Shown here: in pieces, positions 42,965 through 52,090 of the stretch
Layout of the letters: every line of letters begins with the position of its first letter
How positions within the stretch are numbered: the stretch's first letter is position 1
Source of the DNA: Mesorhizobium sp.
GTDB taxonomy: Bacteria > Pseudomonadota > Alphaproteobacteria > Rhizobiales > Rhizobiaceae
Assembly (NCBI RefSeq): GCF_017306545.1
Contig: NZ_JAFKID010000008.1
Coordinates: 1 to 64,000 of the forward strand
Direction of reading: 5' to 3'
Length of the DNA stretch: 64,000 nt
Notes under the pieces: model-generated
Told to the model about the DNA's origin: nothing
The model's input: the letters and a program-made list of their open reading frames with translations, nothing else
The model's database searches: none
Program-made: the position numbers and the translations under genes

Positions 42965-43711
42965 ATGAACTGGTCATTCCAACTCTACAGCGCCCGCAAC
43001 TTCCAGCCGTGGGATGCCGTGCTGAAAATGCTCGGCGAGGTCGGCTATACTGAGGTCGAGGGCTTCGGCGGCGTCTACGACGATCCGAAGGCCTTGCGCG
43101 CCGAACTCGACAGGAACGGGCTCGCGATGCCGACCGGGCATTTTTCCATCGATGCGCTGGAGAATGATTTCGACGGTGTGCGCCGGATCGCCGAGGCACT
43201 CGGCATGAAGCTGTTGATCTGCCCTTACCTGGAGGCGCAGGCGCGGCCGACCGATGCCGCCGGCTGGCGCGGTTTCGCCGAGCGGCTGGCGAAGGCCGGC
43301 GAGAAGGCGAAGGCGACCGGCTACGGCTTCGCCTGGCACAACCACGATTTCGAGTTCCAGGCGCTGCCCGGCGGCTCTGTGCCGATGGAGCACATCCTGT
43401 CGGCCGCGCCCGGCATCGGCTGGGAGATGGACGTCGCCTGGGTGGTGCGCGGCGGTACCGATCCGCTGCCCTGGATCGAGAGGCACGGCAAGCGGATTTC
43501 GGCGGTGCATGTGAAGGATATCGCCAGGGCGGGCGAGGGGCTGGACGAGGACGGATGGTCCGACGTCGGCCACGGCACCATCGACTGGCCCGGGCTGTTC
43601 AAGGCGTTGCGCGCCAGGACCGCTGCCGACCACTACGTCATGGAGCAGGACAACCCGAACGATATCGGCCGTTTCGCACGTCGGTCGATCGCATCGGCCA
43701 AGGCCTGGTGA
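42965..43711 (+). CDS. sugar phosphate isomerase/epimerase-like TIM barrel
   Basis: The 248-residue protein belongs to the AP-endonuclease-2-like sugar isomerase/epimerase family. Metal-binding positions are suggested by GFAWHNHDFEF near residue 122, WEMDVAWVV near 159 and VHVKDIARAG near 181. It follows the transporter ATPase in the same operon and is 12 bases upstream of a Gfo/Idh/MocA dehydrogenase. That pair is common in pathways that oxidise glycosides to 3-keto sugars. The substrate is not known. Confidence 0.8.
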   Translation: MNWSFQLYSARNFQPWDAVLKMLGEVGYTEVEGFGGVYDDPKALRAELDRNGLAMPTGHFSIDALENDFDGVRRIAEALGMKLLICPYLEAQARPTDAAGWRGFAERLAKAGEKAKATGYGFAWHNHDFEFQALPGGSVPMEHILSAAPGIGWEMDVAWVVRGGTDPLPWIERHGKRISAVHVKDIARAGEGLDEDGWSDVGHGTIDWPGLFKALRARTAADHYVMEQDNPNDIGRFARRSIASAKAW

Positions 43712-43723
43712 GCGGAGGGGACC

Positions 43724-44863
43724 ATGGTGAAAAGACTCGGGATCGGCGTCATCGGCTGCGGCAACATCTCGGCCGCCTATTTCCGTCTGGCGCCGCTGTT
43801 TCGCGGCATCGAGATGCGCGCCTGCGCGGATATCGCCATGGAGGCGGCGCGGGCGCGGGCGAAGGAGTTCAAGCTGCGCGCCGAGACAGTGGACGACCTG
43901 CTCGCAGCGAAGGACATCGACATCGTCGTCAACCTGACCATTCCGGCGGTGCATTACGAAGTGTCGAAGCGTGTGCTCGACGCCGGCAAGCACGTCTATT
44001 CGGAAAAGCCGTTCGTGCTGTCGGTGAAGGAAGGGTTAGACCTCAAGAAGCGGGCCGGGAAAAACGGCCTGCGCATCGGCTCGGCGCCGGACACTTTCCT
44101 TGGCGGCGCGCACCAGCTCGTGCGCAACCTGATCGACACCGGCAAGGTGGGGAAAATCACCAGCGGCACCTGCTACGTCATGAGCCACGGCATGGAGCAC
44201 TGGCATCCCAACCCGGACTTCTTCTTCCAGCCGGGGGCCGGGCCGGTGCTGGATATAGGCCCTTACTACGTCACCGACCTGATCCAGCTGATCGGCCCGG
44301 TACGCCAGGTTGCCGCTGTCGCCACCACGCCGGCGAAGGAGCGCACGATCCTGTCGAAACCGCGCAAGGGCGAGAAGATCCCCGTCAACACGCCGACGAC
44401 CATCCATGCGATTCTCCAGTTCGAGAATGGCGCTGTGGTGACGCTGAACACGAGCTGGGATGTCTGGCGCCATGGCCATGCGCCGATGGAACTCTACGGC
44501 GAGGCCGGCACCGTCTTCGTGCCGGACCCGAATTTCTTCGGCGGCACGGTCAGCTACACCAAGGGCGAATCGACGGTGAAGACGCTGCCGAAGTGGGATC
44601 ATCCCTTCGCCGTCGCCAACGAGAAGCATCCGCACGGCATGATGGCCAATTACCGCACCGCCGGTCTTGCCGACATGGCGCTGGCGATCATGGAGGGCCG
44701 GCCGCATCGCTGCTCGATGGAACTGGCGCTGCACGCGGTGGACGTCATGACCGGGATATTGAAATCCGGCGAGACGGGAAAATTCGTTGCCATGCAGACG
44801 ACGTGCGGGCGGCCTGCTGCGCTTGGGGTGAAGGAGGCGAAGGGACTGCTGGCGAAGAAGTAG
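43724..44863 (+). CDS. Gfo/Idh/MocA-family sugar dehydrogenase
   Basis: The 379-residue NAD(P)-dependent oxidoreductase has an N-terminal Rossmann motif GVIGCGNISAAYF near residue 8, the conserved VYSEKPFVLS (EKP motif) near residue 91 and a C-terminal substrate domain with GPVLDIGPYYVTDLI near 170. It acts on sugars or their derivatives. It is the sixth gene of the LacI-controlled operon, after the isomerase. No signal peptide is visible, so it is cytoplasmic. Confidence 0.87.
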   Translation: MVKRLGIGVIGCGNISAAYFRLAPLFRGIEMRACADIAMEAARARAKEFKLRAETVDDLLAAKDIDIVVNLTIPAVHYEVSKRVLDAGKHVYSEKPFVLSVKEGLDLKKRAGKNGLRIGSAPDTFLGGAHQLVRNLIDTGKVGKITSGTCYVMSHGMEHWHPNPDFFFQPGAGPVLDIGPYYVTDLIQLIGPVRQVAAVATTPAKERTILSKPRKGEKIPVNTPTTIHAILQFENGAVVTLNTSWDVWRHGHAPMELYGEAGTVFVPDPNFFGGTVSYTKGESTVKTLPKWDHPFAVANEKHPHGMMANYRTAGLADMALAIMEGRPHRCSMELALHAVDVMTGILKSGETGKFVAMQTTCGRPAALGVKEAKGLLAKK

Positions 44864-44890
44864 CCTTGCCGTTTTGTCCCAAACAGGCTG

Positions 44891-44921
44891 AATTGCAGGT
44901 GCGTCCGACGCACCCGCAATT
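44891..44921 (+). terminator. hairpin between dehydrogenase and reductase genes
   Basis: AATTGC-A-GGTGCGT and ACGCACC-C-GCAATT pair around a 3-base loop with one mismatch, followed by TCTTCT. It could end the sugar operon or reduce transcription of the next gene. Confidence 0.55.
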
Positions 44922-44941
44922 TCTTCTGACTGGAACATCTC

Positions 44942-45988
44942 ATGCCCTATACCCCTGCCGAAAATCGTTACGCCTCCATGCTTTACAATCGCTGCGGGCG
45001 CTCGGGTCTGAAGCTGCCGGCGATCTCGCTCGGCCTGTGGCACAATTTCGGCGACGACACGCCGCACCGCACCAAGCAGGCGATCGTGCGCAAGGCGTTC
45101 GACCTCGGCATCACCCATTTCGACCTCGCCAACAATTACGGCCCGCCGCCCGGTTCGGCCGAGCGCGCCTTCGGCGAGATCCTGCGCACCGACCTTGCCG
45201 GTTATCGCGACGAGCTGATCGTCTCGACCAAGGCCGGCTATGAGATGTGGCCGGGGCCTTACGGCGAATGGGGCAGCCGCAAATATGTGCTTTCCAGCCT
45301 CGACCAGAGCCTCAGGCGCATGGGGCTCGACTATGTCGACATCTTCTATTCGCATCGCTTCGATCCCGACACCCCGCTGGAGGAAACTTGTGGAGCGCTC
45401 GATCAGGCGGTGCGCTCCGGCAAGGCTCTCTATGCCGGCATCTCCTCCTACAATTCGCAGCGCACGCGCGAAGCCGCCGATATCCTTCACCGGCTCGGCA
45501 CGCCCTGTCTGATCCACCAGCCGAGCTATTCAATGCTCAACCGCTGGGTCGAGGAGGACGGGCTGCTCGACACGCTGGAGGGGCTCGGCGTCGGCTCGAT
45601 CGTGTTTTCGCCGCTGGCGCAGGGCATGCTGACCGACAAATATCTCGGCGGGATTCCCGAAGGCAGCCGGGCCAGCCAGGGCAAGTCGCTCAAGACCGCC
45701 TTCATCAACGAGCGGACCATCGCCAACATCAAGGCGCTGAACGCCGTCGCCGGCAAGCGCGGGCAGAGCCTCGCCCAGATGGCGCTGGCCTGGGTGCTGC
45801 GCGGCGGTCGCGTCACCTCGGCGCTGATCGGCGCCAGCCGGCCAAGCCAGGTCGAGGATTGCGTCGGCGCGTTGAAAAACCTCGACTTCAGCGAGGCGGA
45901 ACTGACCGAGATCGACCGCTTCGCGCGCGAGTCCGACATCAATCTTTGGGCCGCTTCCGCCGAGCGCAAGGGGCCGCCGCGCAAGTAG
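44942..45988 (+). CDS. aldo/keto reductase, L-glyceraldehyde 3-phosphate reductase type
   Basis: The 348-residue protein matches the YghZ-type AKR group: ISLGLWHNFGDDTP near residue 28, THFDLANNYGPPPGSAERA near 56, and STKAGYEMWPGPYG near 95. The histidine of the tetrad lies in DIFYSHRFDPDTP near 134. These enzymes detoxify aldehydes such as L-glyceraldehyde 3-phosphate. It follows the sugar operon after a hairpin and may be its last gene. Confidence 0.85.
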   Translation: MPYTPAENRYASMLYNRCGRSGLKLPAISLGLWHNFGDDTPHRTKQAIVRKAFDLGITHFDLANNYGPPPGSAERAFGEILRTDLAGYRDELIVSTKAGYEMWPGPYGEWGSRKYVLSSLDQSLRRMGLDYVDIFYSHRFDPDTPLEETCGALDQAVRSGKALYAGISSYNSQRTREAADILHRLGTPCLIHQPSYSMLNRWVEEDGLLDTLEGLGVGSIVFSPLAQGMLTDKYLGGIPEGSRASQGKSLKTAFINERTIANIKALNAVAGKRGQSLAQMALAWVLRGGRVTSALIGASRPSQVEDCVGALKNLDFSEAELTEIDRFARESDINLWAASAERKGPPRK

Positions 45989-46136
45989 GTTTCTCAAGCG
46001 GGGCCGGCCGGTTGCTCCGGCCGACTTGCCGGCAAACCGGCTTGGATGGCGCGGTGGCGGTGGTAAAATCGCCTGATCGTCGCTATGTCTTGGGCGCGGC
46101 ATCGCCAATGCGGCCTGTGCCGGCAGGAACGGAATC

Positions 46137-46541
46137 ATGACGGCCAGGGCGACACTGACGAAAAACCAGATCAACGTGCTGGAGAAGCTGGAGGCGGCGA
46201 GTGGACCGCTCAGCGCCTACACGCTGCTCGACCAGTTGCGCGAGCGGGGCTTCCGCGCGCCCTTGCAGGTTTACCGGGCGCTCGACGCGCTCATCAAGGA
46301 AGGGTTCGTGCATCGGCTGGAAAGCCTGAACGCCTTCGTCGCCTGCGCCGAGCCACACGACCATGGCCATTCCATGACAGCCTTCGCCATATGCGACACC
46401 TGCGGGCAGGTGCAGGAGTTTTCCGACGACGCCATCGGCCGTCAGCTCGAGGATTGGGTGCGCGCCGGCGGCTTCGTGCCGAAAAAAGCGGTGATCGAGT
46501 TTCGCGGCACCTGTGGGAAATGCCGGGCCGAGGCGGCCTGA
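46137..46541 (+). CDS. Fur-family regulator, Zur-like
   Basis: The 134-residue protein has the Fur winged helix (PLSAYTLLDQLRERGFRAPL with VYRALDALIKEGFVHR) and two CxxC pairs for structural zinc (CDTCGQ near residue 85 and CGKC near residue 128). The HDHGHSMTAFAICDTC stretch contains the regulatory metal histidines. The lack of a long histidine-rich tail and the ALDALIKEGFVHRLES segment resemble Zur more than Fur or Irr. The target genes are not adjacent. The frame starts at ATG 46137. Confidence 0.85.
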   Translation: MTARATLTKNQINVLEKLEAASGPLSAYTLLDQLRERGFRAPLQVYRALDALIKEGFVHRLESLNAFVACAEPHDHGHSMTAFAICDTCGQVQEFSDDAIGRQLEDWVRAGGFVPKKAVIEFRGTCGKCRAEAA

Positions 46542-46606
46542 CGGGCACTCGTTCCATTTGGCCGCATTTGTGCGACGCCGAACGTGACCGTCCGGCTGCA
46601 AAATGC

Positions 46607-49555
46607 TCAATGCGCCTCGTCCCAGTTGTCGGCGGCGCGGGCGTCGACCTGCAACGGCACCGACAGCGAAACCGCCGGCATCGCCGCGTTTTCCATGATG
46701 GCCTTCACCACCGGGATGGTCGCATCGACCTCAGCTTCGACCGTCTCGAAGATCAGTTCGTCATGCACTTGCAAGAGCATACGGGCGCCGAGATTGGCCT
46801 TCAGCAGAGCGTCGTCCATGCGGATCATGGCGCGGCGGATGATGTCGGCGGCGGTGCCTTGCAGGCGGGCGTTGATCGAGGCGCGCTCGTTGAAAGCGCG
46901 CAGCGACGGGTTGGCGGCGCGGATTTCCGGATAGTGGATGCGGCGGCCGAACACAGTCTCGACATAGCCGTTCTCGCGGGCGAAGGCCTTCGTCTCGTCC
47001 ATATAGTCGCGGATGCCGGGGAAGCGCTCGAAGTATTTCTTGATGTAGGCGCCGGCCTCCTCGCGGGGAATGGAAAGCTGGTTGGCCAGGCCAAAGGCGG
47101 AAATGCCGTAGATGATGCCGAAGTTGATCGCCTTGGCGCGGCGGCGGACTTCCGAAGGCATGCCCTCCACCGGTACGCCGAACATTTCCGACGCTGTGAT
47201 GGCGTGGATGTCGGCGCCGTCGGCGAAAGCCTGCTTGAGCTGCGGGATATCGGCGACATGCGCCAGCACGCGCAACTCGATCTGGCTATAGTCGGCCGAA
47301 ATCAGCTTGTGGCCGGGTTCGGCGATGAAGGCGGTGCGGATTTTCCTGCCCTCGGCAGTCCGCACCGGGATGTTTTGCAGGTTCGGATCGGAGGACGACA
47401 GGCGCCCCGTCGTCGTCGCCGCCAGCGCATAGGAGGTGTGGACGCGCTTCGTGTCCGGGTGGATGAAGCCGGGCAGGGCGTCGGTGTAAGTGGATTTCAG
47501 CTTGGTGAGCTGGCGCCAGTCGACGATTTTCCGTGGCAATTCGTGGCCTTCGGCGGCGAGGTCTTCCAGGAGCTGGGCCGAGGTGGACCATTGACCGGAC
47601 TTGGTCTTGGAACCGCCCGGCAAGCCCATGCGGCCGAACAGAATGTCGCCGAGCTGTTTTGGCGAGCCGATGTTGATGCGCTCGCCGATCAGCTGGTAGA
47701 TTTCCTCTTCGAAGCGGGCGGCGCCCTGTGCCAGATCGCCCGAAAGCCGCGACAGGATCTGCCGGTCGACCGAAATGCCACGCTGTTCCATGCGCGCCAG
47801 AACCGGCACCAGCGGCCGCTCCAGCCGCTCGTAGACCGAGACGAGGCCCTTGGCCGCCAGGCGCGGCTTCAGCACCATCCAGAGCCGTAGCGTGACGTCG
47901 GCGTCTTCGGCGGCGTAGCAGGTGGCCCGGTCGAGCGGCACTTGATGGAAGCCGATAAAACTTTTTCCCGAGCCGGCGACGTCCTTGAAGGCGATCGGCT
48001 TGTGGCCGAGCCACTTCTCCGACAGCGCATCCATGCCGTGACCGCCGGACGTGCCGGCGTCGAGCACGTAGGAGATCAGCATGGTGTCGTCGTAGGGTGC
48101 GACGTCGACGCCGTGGCGCTGCATGACGACGAGGTCGTATTTCAGGTTCTGCGCGATCTTGAGGACCGACCTGTCCTCCAGCAGCGGCTTGACCGCCGCG
48201 AGCGCCTCGCGGATCGGGATCTGGCCTTCGACCAGTCCGCCGCCGAGAAGATCGTCCTGGCCGTTTTTGTGACCGACCGGGACATAGCAGGCATGGCCGG
48301 GGCGGGTGGCGAGCGAGAAGCCGACGAGTTCCGCCTGCATCGGGTCGAGCGAGGTCGTTTCAGTGTCGAAGGCGACGATGCCGGTCTCGCGCGCTTCCTC
48401 GACCCATCGCTGCAAGGTCGGCAGGTCGCGCACGCAGTGATAGGCGTTGACGTCGATCTTGTCGGCGACAGCGGCTTCGGCGCGCAAGGCGGAGAGGAGG
48501 GAAGGAGTGTCGCCTTCCTCCTTGGCGGCTGCGCTCACGGCCGTCGTATCGCCGTTGCCTTCCGAGGCCTGCGCCTCGGCGCCGGCGCCCACGTCCGGTC
48601 CGTGTGCCGCATCGGCGCGCTCAACCTTGACCGAAGATGCTTCGATCTCGCCGGCTTCGGTGCCGGTCGCTTCCGCAACCCGGCGCGTCAGTGAGGAAAA
48701 TTCCATCGCCTTCAGGAAGGCGATCAGCTTCGGCCCGTCGGCCGGCTCGAGGACGAAGTCGTCCAGGCCTTCGCCGGCGGCCGTCGGCACGTCGGTCTTC
48801 AGCGTCACCAGTTCACGCGAGATCAGCGCCTTGTCGGCGTTGTCGATGATCGATTGGCGGCGCTTCTCCTGCTTGATCTCGCCGGCGCGCTCCAGCAGCG
48901 TGTCGAGATTGCCGAACTGTTCCAGCAGTTGCGCGGCGGTCTTGGGGCCGATGCCGGGCACGCCCGGCACGTTGTCCACCGAATCGCCGGTCAGCGCTTG
49001 CAGGTCGATCATCTTTTCCGGCGGCACGCCCCATTTTTCGATCACTTCGGGAATGCCGATCTGGCGGTCCTTCATCGGGTCGTACATGCCGACGGTCGGG
49101 CCGACGAGCTGCATCAGATCCTTGTCGGAGGAGACGATGGTGGTGTCGCCGCCGGCCTCGCGGGCCAATCGGCAATAGGTGGCGATCAGGTCGTCCGCCT
49201 CGAAACCTTCCATCTCGACGCAGGGCAGGCCGAAGGCCCGCGTCGCCTCGCGGATCAGGCCGAACTGCGGGATCAGGTCCTCCGGCGGGGCTGAGCGGTT
49301 GGCCTTGTATTCGGGATAGAGGTCGTTGCGGAAGGTCCTGGAGGAATAGTCGAAGATGACGGCGAAATGGGTCGGCGTGACGCCGACATCGGTGTTCCTG
49401 GCTTCCTGAAGCAGTTTCCACAGCATGTTGCAAAAGCCGGAGACGGCGCCGACCGGCAGGCCGTCCGACTTGCGCGACAGCGGCGGCAGCGCGTGATAGG
49501 CGCGGAAGATGTAGCCGGAGCCGTCGACGAGGAAGAGGTGATCGCCTTTTTTCAT
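46607..49555 (-). CDS. polA: DNA polymerase I
   Basis: The 982-residue polymerase has all three domains. The 5'-nuclease domain starts LFLVDGSGYIFRAYHAL at residue 7. The 3'-5' proofreading domain keeps its acidic pair (VAFDTETTSLDPMQ near 395). The polymerase domain shows motif A (SADYSQIELRVLAH), motif B (RRAKAINFGIIYGISAFG) and motif C (LQVHDELIFE). An acidic linker near residues 300-370 separates the first two domains. I chose ATG 49555; a longer frame to 49648 is an unlikely extension. A candidate sRNA is divergent from its promoter. Confidence 0.96.
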   Translation of the reverse strand: MKKGDHLFLVDGSGYIFRAYHALPPLSRKSDGLPVGAVSGFCNMLWKLLQEARNTDVGVTPTHFAVIFDYSSRTFRNDLYPEYKANRSAPPEDLIPQFGLIREATRAFGLPCVEMEGFEADDLIATYCRLAREAGGDTTIVSSDKDLMQLVGPTVGMYDPMKDRQIGIPEVIEKWGVPPEKMIDLQALTGDSVDNVPGVPGIGPKTAAQLLEQFGNLDTLLERAGEIKQEKRRQSIIDNADKALISRELVTLKTDVPTAAGEGLDDFVLEPADGPKLIAFLKAMEFSSLTRRVAEATGTEAGEIEASSVKVERADAAHGPDVGAGAEAQASEGNGDTTAVSAAAKEEGDTPSLLSALRAEAAVADKIDVNAYHCVRDLPTLQRWVEEARETGIVAFDTETTSLDPMQAELVGFSLATRPGHACYVPVGHKNGQDDLLGGGLVEGQIPIREALAAVKPLLEDRSVLKIAQNLKYDLVVMQRHGVDVAPYDDTMLISYVLDAGTSGGHGMDALSEKWLGHKPIAFKDVAGSGKSFIGFHQVPLDRATCYAAEDADVTLRLWMVLKPRLAAKGLVSVYERLERPLVPVLARMEQRGISVDRQILSRLSGDLAQGAARFEEEIYQLIGERINIGSPKQLGDILFGRMGLPGGSKTKSGQWSTSAQLLEDLAAEGHELPRKIVDWRQLTKLKSTYTDALPGFIHPDTKRVHTSYALAATTTGRLSSSDPNLQNIPVRTAEGRKIRTAFIAEPGHKLISADYSQIELRVLAHVADIPQLKQAFADGADIHAITASEMFGVPVEGMPSEVRRRAKAINFGIIYGISAFGLANQLSIPREEAGAYIKKYFERFPGIRDYMDETKAFARENGYVETVFGRRIHYPEIRAANPSLRAFNERASINARLQGTAADIIRRAMIRMDDALLKANLGARMLLQVHDELIFETVEAEVDATIPVVKAIMENAAMPAVSLSVPLQVDARAADNWDEAH

Positions 49556-49662
49556 GGGCAACCGATAGCGCGGCCGGGCGGCGCGGTCCACGCCTAACGG
49601 CGCGATGGCGAACAGTTCCGGCACTGTCCTGACAGGAACCGTCAGCACTTCACGGCCATATT

Positions 49663-49681
49663 ACGAAGATGTAATCTTCGT
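49663..49681. promoter_or_regulatory. inverted repeat in the polA upstream region
   Basis: ACGAAGA and TCTTCGT form a perfect 7-bp inverted repeat with a 5-base centre, upstream of polA and of the candidate sRNA. It could be an operator or a hairpin; no specific regulator is implied. Confidence 0.35.
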
Positions 49682-49714
49682 GCCCTTGAATCGCCACGTT
49701 CCCAGACACAGATA

Positions 49715-49863
49715 GCAGGCATCGGCAGTTTTCGCCGAAGTCCGGAGCAAGGCCCGTCCCCCGCCTATGCCGGACACCTGCGGCAGCCTTCCCCCCTCTC
49801 CGGGCTGCCGCAATGTTTCGAGTAAGCCGCCGTGGTTCCCCCTCCACCACGGCGGCTTTTTTT
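49715..49863 (+). ncRNA. candidate small RNA with three C-rich loops and a terminator
   Basis: This gene-free stretch folds into three successive hairpins. Hairpin 1 (49740-49775) pairs GTCCGG/CCGGAC and GGC/GCC around the loop CCGTCCCCC. Hairpin 2 (49779-49812) is a perfect 10-bp stem around TTCCCCCCTCTCCG. Hairpin 3 (49824-49858) is a perfect 12-bp stem around TTCCCCCTCCA, followed by seven T residues, a textbook rho-independent terminator on the plus strand with no coding gene before it. All loops are C-rich and complementary to Shine-Dalgarno sequences, as in several alphaproteobacterial sRNA families. A CTTGAA element at 49685 could be a -35 box; the start is approximate. I cannot assign a named family. 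Confidence 0.7.
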
Positions 49864-49865
49864 GT

Positions 49866-50300
49866 CTATGTATCGATAACGTGCAATGCGGACTTGCCGT
49901 TGCGTACGGCAGCCACTGAGAGCTTGCGATCGAACGTTGCCAACGATCCGCCCTTCGCTTTCGCAAGCGCCAGCAAATAGGTGTCGGTCACCTGGGCCGA
50001 GGTCAGAATGCGGGCAGGATCGACGTCGGTTGAATCGAAAAGGCTGATTTCGTCGGGCCAGAAAGCGTAGCCATCCAATTCCCGCATGGCGTTGAGGATT
50101 TCGGCGACTGCCGCTGGCGAACCGGGCGAGTTCGGATAGCGAGGATTGCCGACGATCCTGATGACGCCATTTTCGGTCAGGGGACATGTCGCCCAGCTTT
50201 GCTTTCCTTCCTTGCCAAACCAGTCATGCGCGGAATCATGCGCGATATGGCCAGGGTCGATCAATGCGATCAGGACATTGACGTCGAGCAGGAAAGTCAC
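49866..50300 (-). CDS. vapC: PIN-domain toxin, VapC-like
   Basis: The 144-residue protein is a PIN-domain ribonuclease. The first catalytic aspartate is in FLLDVNVLIALID (Asp6); further acids are in LTENGVIRIV (about 43), VTDTYLLALA (about 105) and LATFDRKLSV (about 123). It starts at GTG 50300, overlapping the antitoxin stop by 4 bases as GTGA, the normal toxin-antitoxin coupling. The pair lies between the candidate sRNA terminator (2 bases away) and a peptidase gene. Confidence 0.87.
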   Translation of the reverse strand: MTFLLDVNVLIALIDPGHIAHDSAHDWFGKEGKQSWATCPLTENGVIRIVGNPRYPNSPGSPAAVAEILNAMRELDGYAFWPDEISLFDSTDVDPARILTSAQVTDTYLLALAKAKGGSLATFDRKLSVAAVRNGKSALHVIDT

Positions 50301-50524
50301 GGCAATTCGTCGCGCAGCGCGTTGACTGTTTCGAGCGTTACCGGCGGCGTGCCGGGCCGTGGGGAAAGCAGCGGTATGCCGTTTCGTTCGGCTGGCGGCC
50401 GGGGCCGCTGCAACGCCTTACGCGCAAGTTCGGAGATGACCTCGCCAAGCGGTCGGTTCTTTTGCTCGGCGATGGCTTTCGCTGCCAAAAGCACATCATC
50501 GTCTATGGCCAGGGTCGTTCGCAT
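50297..50524 (-). CDS. vapB: VapB-like ribbon-helix-helix antitoxin
   Basis: The 75-residue protein begins MRTTLAIDDDVLLAAKAIAE, the beta-strand and first helix of a ribbon-helix-helix DNA-binding domain. The C-terminal tail (PRPGTPPVTLETVNALRDEL) would wrap and inhibit the PIN toxin encoded next. I chose ATG 50524 to match the family start; a frame extends upstream to 50569 through direct repeats. The repeats may be its operator. Confidence 0.83.
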   Translation of the reverse strand: MRTTLAIDDDVLLAAKAIAEQKNRPLGEVISELARKALQRPRPPAERNGIPLLSPRPGTPPVTLETVNALRDELP

Positions 50525-50544
50525 CGGAGTCTTTCGCACATCAC

Positions 50545-50578
50545 GCATCAAACATCGCGCATCAAACATCGCGCATCA
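50545..50578. repeat. tandem 14-bp repeats upstream of vapB
   Basis: GCATCAAACATCGC occurs twice head to tail, followed by a further six bases (GCATCA). The array begins 21 bases upstream of the vapB start codon, where VapB or the VapBC complex would bind for autoregulation. Confidence 0.6.
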
Positions 50579-50692
50579 TAACTCCGAGCGGATCGATCTT
50601 CAAGTTGTCCCGGTGGCCTATGCGGCAGGGGCTTTTCCATCGCGCTTTGCGGCGATAGGGTCGCGGCCTTCTTATGAAAGGCCTTTTTGCTC

Positions 50693-52090
50693 ATGTCCGC
50701 AGTTTCCCCTGTCCTCGACCGTCTCGATAAAGATCTTGACCAAAGCCTGGAGCGGCTCTTCCACTTGCTCCGGATCAAGTCGATCTCCACCGATCCGGCC
50801 TTCGCCGCCGACTGCCGCAGCGCCGCCGAATGGCTGGTGGCCGATCTGAAGACGATCGGCTTCGAGGCTTCGGTGCGCGCTACCCCCGGTCATCCGATGG
50901 TGGTGGCGCATCACGACGGTCCGGCGGGCAGCCCGCACATCCTGTTCTACGGCCATTACGACGTGCAGCCGGTCGATCCGCTGGATTTGTGGGACGCCGA
51001 TCCGTTCGATCCGAAAATCAAGGACCTTGAACCGGGCCGCAAGGTCATCACCGGCCGCGGCTCCTCGGACGACAAGGGCCAGCTCATGCTGTTCGTCGAG
51101 GCTTGCCGCGCCTGGAAGGCGGTGCACGGTTCGCTGCCGTGCCGCCTGACGCTGCTGTTCGAGGGCGAGGAGGAAAGCGGCTCGCCGTCGCTGAAACCCT
51201 TCCTCGAGGCCAATGCCGAGGAACTGAAGGCCGATTTCGCGCTGGTCTGCGACACCGACATGTGGAACCGCGAAACGCCGTCCATCTGCACCTCGCTGCG
51301 CGGGCTGGTGGGCGAGGAAGTCGTCGTCAAGGCGGCGAACCGCGATCTGCATTCGGGCATGTACGGCGGTCCGGCGGCGAACCCCATCCGCGTCCTGGCC
51401 AAGATCCTGGCCGATATCCATGACGAGACGGGTCGCGTCACCATTCCCGGCTTCTACGACGGGGTGGAGGAGACGCCCTCGCAGGTGCTGAAAGCGTGGG
51501 AGACGCTGGGCGAGACGGCCGAGAGTTTTCTTTCTCCGATCGGCCTGTCGATCCCTGCCGGCGAAAAGGGCCGTTCGGTGCTGGAAATGGTGTGGGCGCG
51601 GCCGACGGCAGAGTTCAACGGCATTTCGGGCGGCTACGAAGGCAAGGGCTTCAAGACGGTGATCGCAGCACAGGCGTCTGCGAAAGTGTCGTTCCGGCTG
51701 GTCCACAAGCAGGACCCGAAGAAAGTCCGCGCCGCTTTCCGCCAGTTCGCTTCCGAACGGCTGCCGGCCGATTGCACGATCGAGTTCCATCAGCATGGTG
51801 GCTCGCCGGCGATCCAGCTCGCCTACGATTCGCCGTTCCTGACCAAAGCGCGCACCGCCTTGACCGAGGAATGGGCGAAGCCGGCGGTCACGGTCGGCAG
51901 CGGCGGTTCGATCCCCGTCGTCGGCGATTTCCAGACCTATCTCGGCATGGAATCGCTGCTGGTGGGCTTTGCGCTGTCGGACGACCGCATCCACTCGCCC
52001 AACGAAAAGTACGACCTCAATTCTTTCCACAAGGGGCAGCGCTCCTGGGTGCGTATCCTGGCGACGCTCGCGGCGGGAGCGGGCCGATGA
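50693..52090 (+). CDS. M20-family dipeptidase
   Basis: The 465-residue metallopeptidase has the di-zinc ligands of the M20 family: YGHYDVQPVDP near residue 86, GRGSSDDKGQ near residue 120, FEGEEESGS near 155 and CDTDMW near 185. A dimerisation domain is inserted around residues 205-360. Such enzymes are beta-alanyl/dipeptide hydrolases in the cytoplasm. The ATG at 50693 is preferred over TTG two codons earlier. The next gene overlaps its stop by 4 bases. Confidence 0.88.
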   Translation: MSAVSPVLDRLDKDLDQSLERLFHLLRIKSISTDPAFAADCRSAAEWLVADLKTIGFEASVRATPGHPMVVAHHDGPAGSPHILFYGHYDVQPVDPLDLWDADPFDPKIKDLEPGRKVITGRGSSDDKGQLMLFVEACRAWKAVHGSLPCRLTLLFEGEEESGSPSLKPFLEANAEELKADFALVCDTDMWNRETPSICTSLRGLVGEEVVVKAANRDLHSGMYGGPAANPIRVLAKILADIHDETGRVTIPGFYDGVEETPSQVLKAWETLGETAESFLSPIGLSIPAGEKGRSVLEMVWARPTAEFNGISGGYEGKGFKTVIAAQASAKVSFRLVHKQDPKKVRAAFRQFASERLPADCTIEFHQHGGSPAIQLAYDSPFLTKARTALTEEWAKPAVTVGSGGSIPVVGDFQTYLGMESLLVGFALSDDRIHSPNEKYDLNSFHKGQRSWVRILATLAAGAGR

